A stretch of DNA of 16,432 nucleotides from NCBI GenBank assembly GCA_020722165.1, contig DYLI01000005.1, forward strand, positions 13,300 to 29,731, read 5' to 3'. Both the position numbers and the translations under genes were made by a program. The first letter of the stretch is position 1, and each line of letters opens with the position of its first letter. The stretch is from Halothiobacillus neapolitanus. Lineage in GTDB: Bacteria > Pseudomonadota > Gammaproteobacteria > Halothiobacillales > Halothiobacillaceae. A model generated the notes under the pieces. The model had not been told where the DNA came from, ran no database searches, and was given only the letters and a program-made list of their open reading frames with translations. This document shows, in pieces, positions 14,281-16,432 of the stretch.

Positions 14281-15585
14281 ATGGTTGCTACATCCCGCAT
14301 TGATCGTGAGCGCGAGTTGCGGCGCTTGCAGGCGATTGCACTGGCCTTGCTGCTTGCGGCGCTGGCCGGACTGGTGCTGAGCGCAGTCATGGGCGGGCAG
14401 GGATTCTTTGCGTGGACACAGGCGTTTTGCGAGGCGGCGGTGGTGGGCGCATTGGCCGACTGGTTCGCGGTGGTCGCGCTTTTTCGACATCCCTTGGGGC
14501 TGCCTTTTCCGCATACGGCGATCATTCCGAGCAATAAGGCGCGCATTGGTGACCAGTTGGCGTTGTTTGTGCGCGAGCATTTTTTTGAGCCGAAAAGCTT
14601 GCTGGAAAAACTTGCTGTATTTGACCCGGCGGCGCGCTTGGCGCAGTGGCTGGCTGAGCCCGTTCAGGTACAAACTTGGACGAGTGCTGTACGCGGCTGG
14701 AGCTTACAGGCCTTGGACTGGCTGGACGATACACGCTTGCAACTTGCTTTGCGTGATCTGCTGCATGATGCCCTAGTGCGTTGGAATACGGCGGAAACCA
14801 CGGCGCAGGTGCTGCATGCCTTGACCCGGGATGGACGGCACCATGCGGTGTTGGATGCCGGGTTATTGAAAATGGCGCAATGTCTCGATCAGGATGAGGT
14901 GAAGGCGCAGGTGTCGGCCAAGCTGGCGGAGTACGCGCGCGCCGAATGGCCGAAGATGCTTGGTGTGATTAGCGTGTTCAAGTCGGTAGATGCCTTGTCT
15001 GACGAGTTGGCCAACAAGTTGGCACAGGCCATGATGCTGGATGTGGTTGCGGTGTTGCAGCAGCCGGAACACCCCTTGCGCTTGCGTTATGAAGCGGAAG
15101 TGCTGTCCTACATTGCAAAGCTCGGGGAGGATGCCAAAATTCAGGCGGCTTTTGACGAGGTGAAGATGCGGCTTTTACAGCGCCCTGAGTTACAGACTTA
15201 CGTCAAAGCGCTGACCGCTGAGCTGAAAGCATGGTTACGAGCGGACTTGAGCCGGGAGGATTCGCAGATTGCGCTGCATCTTAATCAGGCGATGCAGGCG
15301 CTTGGCACGCGATTGAGTGATGATGCTGATCTGCGCACGGCGATCAATGAGCATGTTCTGGCGGCGGCAGATAAATTGGTTGTTGATGTGCGCGATGGTG
15401 TGACTGAGCATATCGCCAAAACGGTCAAGGCTTGGGATGATCGGCAGTTGGTGGAGACCCTGGAGCTGAGCGTGGGGCGGGATTTGCAGTACATCCGCTT
15501 TAACGGCACGGTGGTCGGTGGGGTGATTGGCCTTGGGTTACACGCACTTTTGACCTACGGCGTACCGCTGGCGCAAGGGCTTTAA
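14281..15585 (+). CDS. DUF445 (YjiN-like) membrane protein
   Basis: 434 residues. An N-terminal hydrophobic segment (about 17-37), the DUF445 hallmark EAAVVGALADWFAVVALFRH (51-70) followed by PLGLPFPHTAIIPSNK, a long helical soluble middle with many Glu/Lys/Leu, and a C-terminal hydrophobic hairpin (FNGTVVGGVIGLGLHALL) that likely anchors the end. The family function is unknown; E. coli YjiN is an example. ATG 14281 is chosen over TTG 14275, which overlaps the YggU stop; GAAG lies 7 bases upstream. Its TAA shares the TTAA 15582-15585 with the stop of convergent ubiG, so there is no separating terminator. Confidence 0.9.
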   Translation: MVATSRIDRERELRRLQAIALALLLAALAGLVLSAVMGGQGFFAWTQAFCEAAVVGALADWFAVVALFRHPLGLPFPHTAIIPSNKARIGDQLALFVREHFFEPKSLLEKLAVFDPAARLAQWLAEPVQVQTWTSAVRGWSLQALDWLDDTRLQLALRDLLHDALVRWNTAETTAQVLHALTRDGRHHAVLDAGLLKMAQCLDQDEVKAQVSAKLAEYARAEWPKMLGVISVFKSVDALSDELANKLAQAMMLDVVAVLQQPEHPLRLRYEAEVLSYIAKLGEDAKIQAAFDEVKMRLLQRPELQTYVKALTAELKAWLRADLSREDSQIALHLNQAMQALGTRLSDDADLRTAINEHVLAAADKLVVDVRDGVTEHIAKTVKAWDDRQLVETLELSVGRDLQYIRFNGTVVGGVIGLGLHALLTYGVPLAQGL

Positions 15586-16280
15586 CCTACAGGTTTTCGC
15601 GCGGCAACAAGGTAATTGACCTCGACCCCCGGTGCGAGACTGAACTCGCGGGTGAGCGGGTTGTAGTGCAGCCCTTGCTGGTCGACTATTTCCAGCCCGC
15701 TCGTACGTAGCCAGTGCGCTAGCTCTGCGGGGCGGATAAATTTATTCCAGTTATGCGTGCCGCGCGGAATCATGCCGGTCAGATATTCCGCGCCGACGAT
15801 AGCGAGGGCAAAAGCTTTGGGTGTGCGGTTGAGGGTGGATAAAAATAGCCAGCCGCCGGGTTTGACCAGGCTGGCGCAGGCTTGAACAATCGCCGCAGGG
15901 TCGGGGACATGTTCGAGCATTTCCATGCAGGTGACGGCATCAAAGCTTGCTGGCTCGCAGGCGGCTAGGTCTTCGACCGGCATAAGGCGATAGTTCACCG
16001 TCAGCCCTTCGGATTCAGCATGAAGACGCGCCGTGCTTAAGCTCGCCGCAGCCAGATCAATGCCGGTGGCATTAGCGGCTTCGCGCGCCAAAGCTTCGGT
16101 CAATATGCCACCGCCGCAGCCGACATCGAGCACCTGAATGCCGCAGAGGGCAGCGTGGGTGCGAATGAAGTCCATGCGCAAAGGGTTGATGGCGTGCAAG
16201 GTCCACAATGCTCCTTCTGTGTCCCACCATTCTCCTGCCAGGGCATCAAACTGAGCTATTTCTTGGGCATCGTGATTCAT
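15582..16280 (-). CDS. ubiG: UbiG, bifunctional ubiquinone-biosynthesis O-methyltransferase
   Basis: 232 residues, SAM-dependent class I methyltransferase that methylates 3-hydroxy groups of octaprenyl-phenol and demethyl-ubiquinone. Signature EIAQFDALAGEWWDTEGAL then HAINPLRMDFI (28-39), SAM motif VLDVGCGGGIL (50-60), MPVEDL, TCMEMLEHVPDP and GWLFLSTLNRTPKA, and the UbiG-specific GTHNWNKFIRPAEL, all intact. Length matches the family (about 240). It is convergent with the DUF445 gene, sharing a TTAA stop. Upstream lies a candidate promoter and then the terminator of the tRNA-His gene, so ubiG is probably transcribed separately. Confidence 0.97.
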   Translation of the reverse strand: MNHDAQEIAQFDALAGEWWDTEGALWTLHAINPLRMDFIRTHAALCGIQVLDVGCGGGILTEALAREAANATGIDLAAASLSTARLHAESEGLTVNYRLMPVEDLAACEPASFDAVTCMEMLEHVPDPAAIVQACASLVKPGGWLFLSTLNRTPKAFALAIVGAEYLTGMIPRGTHNWNKFIRPAELAHWLRTSGLEIVDQQGLHYNPLTREFSLAPGVEVNYLVAARKPVG

Positions 16281-16300
16281 GGTGCTGCTCGCTTGTGACT

Positions 16301-16329
16301 ATTATGGGAGTGATAGTGACAAATAATAA
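16301..16329 (-). promoter_or_regulatory. ubiG: Candidate ubiG promoter
   Basis: On the minus strand CATAAT (16301-16306) is a good -10 hexamer and TTATTA (16324-16329) a weak -35 with 17-base spacing, placing a start near 16294 and a short leader before ATG 16280. It fits immediately downstream of the tRNA terminator. Confidence 0.4.
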
Positions 16330-16336
16330 CAGGCAT

Positions 16337-16362
16337 AAAAAAAACCTGCACATGGCAGGCTT
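16337..16362 (-). terminator. Intrinsic terminator of the tRNA-His transcript
   Basis: Read on the minus strand, AAGCCTGC (16355-16362) pairs with GCAGGTTT (16342-16349) around a CATGT loop, with one G-T pair, and five more T residues follow. It starts 16 bases after the CCA of tRNA-His, ideal for terminating that transcript before ubiG. Confidence 0.88.
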
Positions 16363-16378
16363 GATTATAGAGAATAAG

Positions 16379-16432
16379 TGGGGTGATCGATGGGGCTCGA
16401 ACCCACGACAACTGGAATCACAATCCAGGGCT
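16379..16432 (-). tRNA. tRNA-His (GTG anticodon), 3' part, 5' end beyond window
   Basis: The minus strand shows the 3' two-thirds of a histidine tRNA: anticodon stem-loop CTGGATTGTGATTCCAG with anticodon GTG, variable loop TTGTC, T arm GTGGG-TTCGAGC-CCCAT, acceptor strand CGATCAC, discriminator C73 (unique to tRNA-His, pairing with G-1) and encoded CCA at 16379-16381. The D arm and the 5' acceptor strand lie outside the window. An intrinsic terminator follows. Confidence 0.95.

Noticed and set aside
16290..16320. GTGACTATTA...TAGTGAC as a dyad operator for ubiG
   Set aside because: The repeats are short and imperfect and can be explained by the -10 region and chance.
1..16432. CRISPR array, prophage, integrase or toxin-antitoxin pair
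   Set aside because: No spaced direct repeats, integrase, phage structural genes or small paired ORFs with typical motifs were seen on either strand.

Overview
The window is a compact stretch of bacterial chromosome. Protein similarities and gene content (YciB, YciO, ScpAB, RmuC, UbiG, a proteobacterial tRNA-His with encoded CCA) point to a gammaproteobacterium, or a closely related beta/gamma lineage. It is GC-leaning with G/C-rich third codon positions. I cannot name the genus. Nearly all of the DNA is coding; no gap exceeds about 200 bases.

Left part (1-1844): the 3' end of an RluB/RsuA-type rRNA pseudouridine synthase with a long basic tail, a perfect 12-bp hairpin, and a small DUF4332 helix-hairpin-helix protein with a clear intrinsic terminator. 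An SDR oxidoreductase is convergent with it.

Minus-strand block (6705 down to 1182): six genes with junctions of 1-18 bases, probably one transcription unit: an AT-rich orphan HsdR-N-like nuclease, Gph-like phosphatase, RmuC, two degenerate squalene/phytoene-synthase-fold proteins and the SDR. The nuclease is the only clearly foreign-looking gene, yet its stop codon is fused to the gph start (TAATG). The two synthase-fold proteins have lost most catalytic aspartates and are the most interesting proteins here.

Middle (6872-9395, minus strand): a stand-alone cyclic-nucleotide-binding-domain protein without a DNA-binding domain, preceded by an 84-bp MITE-like element; then yciB, yciI and a parvulin-type lipoprotein peptidyl-prolyl isomerase arranged as an operon that ends in a strong hairpin.

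Right part (9522-15585, plus strand): yciO, an M50 site-2 protease, scpA and scpB (a conserved gammaproteobacterial order, but without trpS and without rluB after scpB), then pgm, a DUF167/YggU protein and a DUF445 membrane protein. ubiG is convergent with DUF445 and shares its TTAA stop. At the right edge a minus-strand tRNA-His, cut by the window end, is followed by its own intrinsic terminator.

Most genes are housekeeping: chromosome segregation (ScpAB), recombination (RmuC), ubiquinone synthesis (UbiG), envelope and division (YciB, PPIase, site-2 protease), and sugar-phosphate metabolism (Pgm, Gph). I found no CRISPR array, no rRNA, no transposase gene and no obvious multi-gene defence system.
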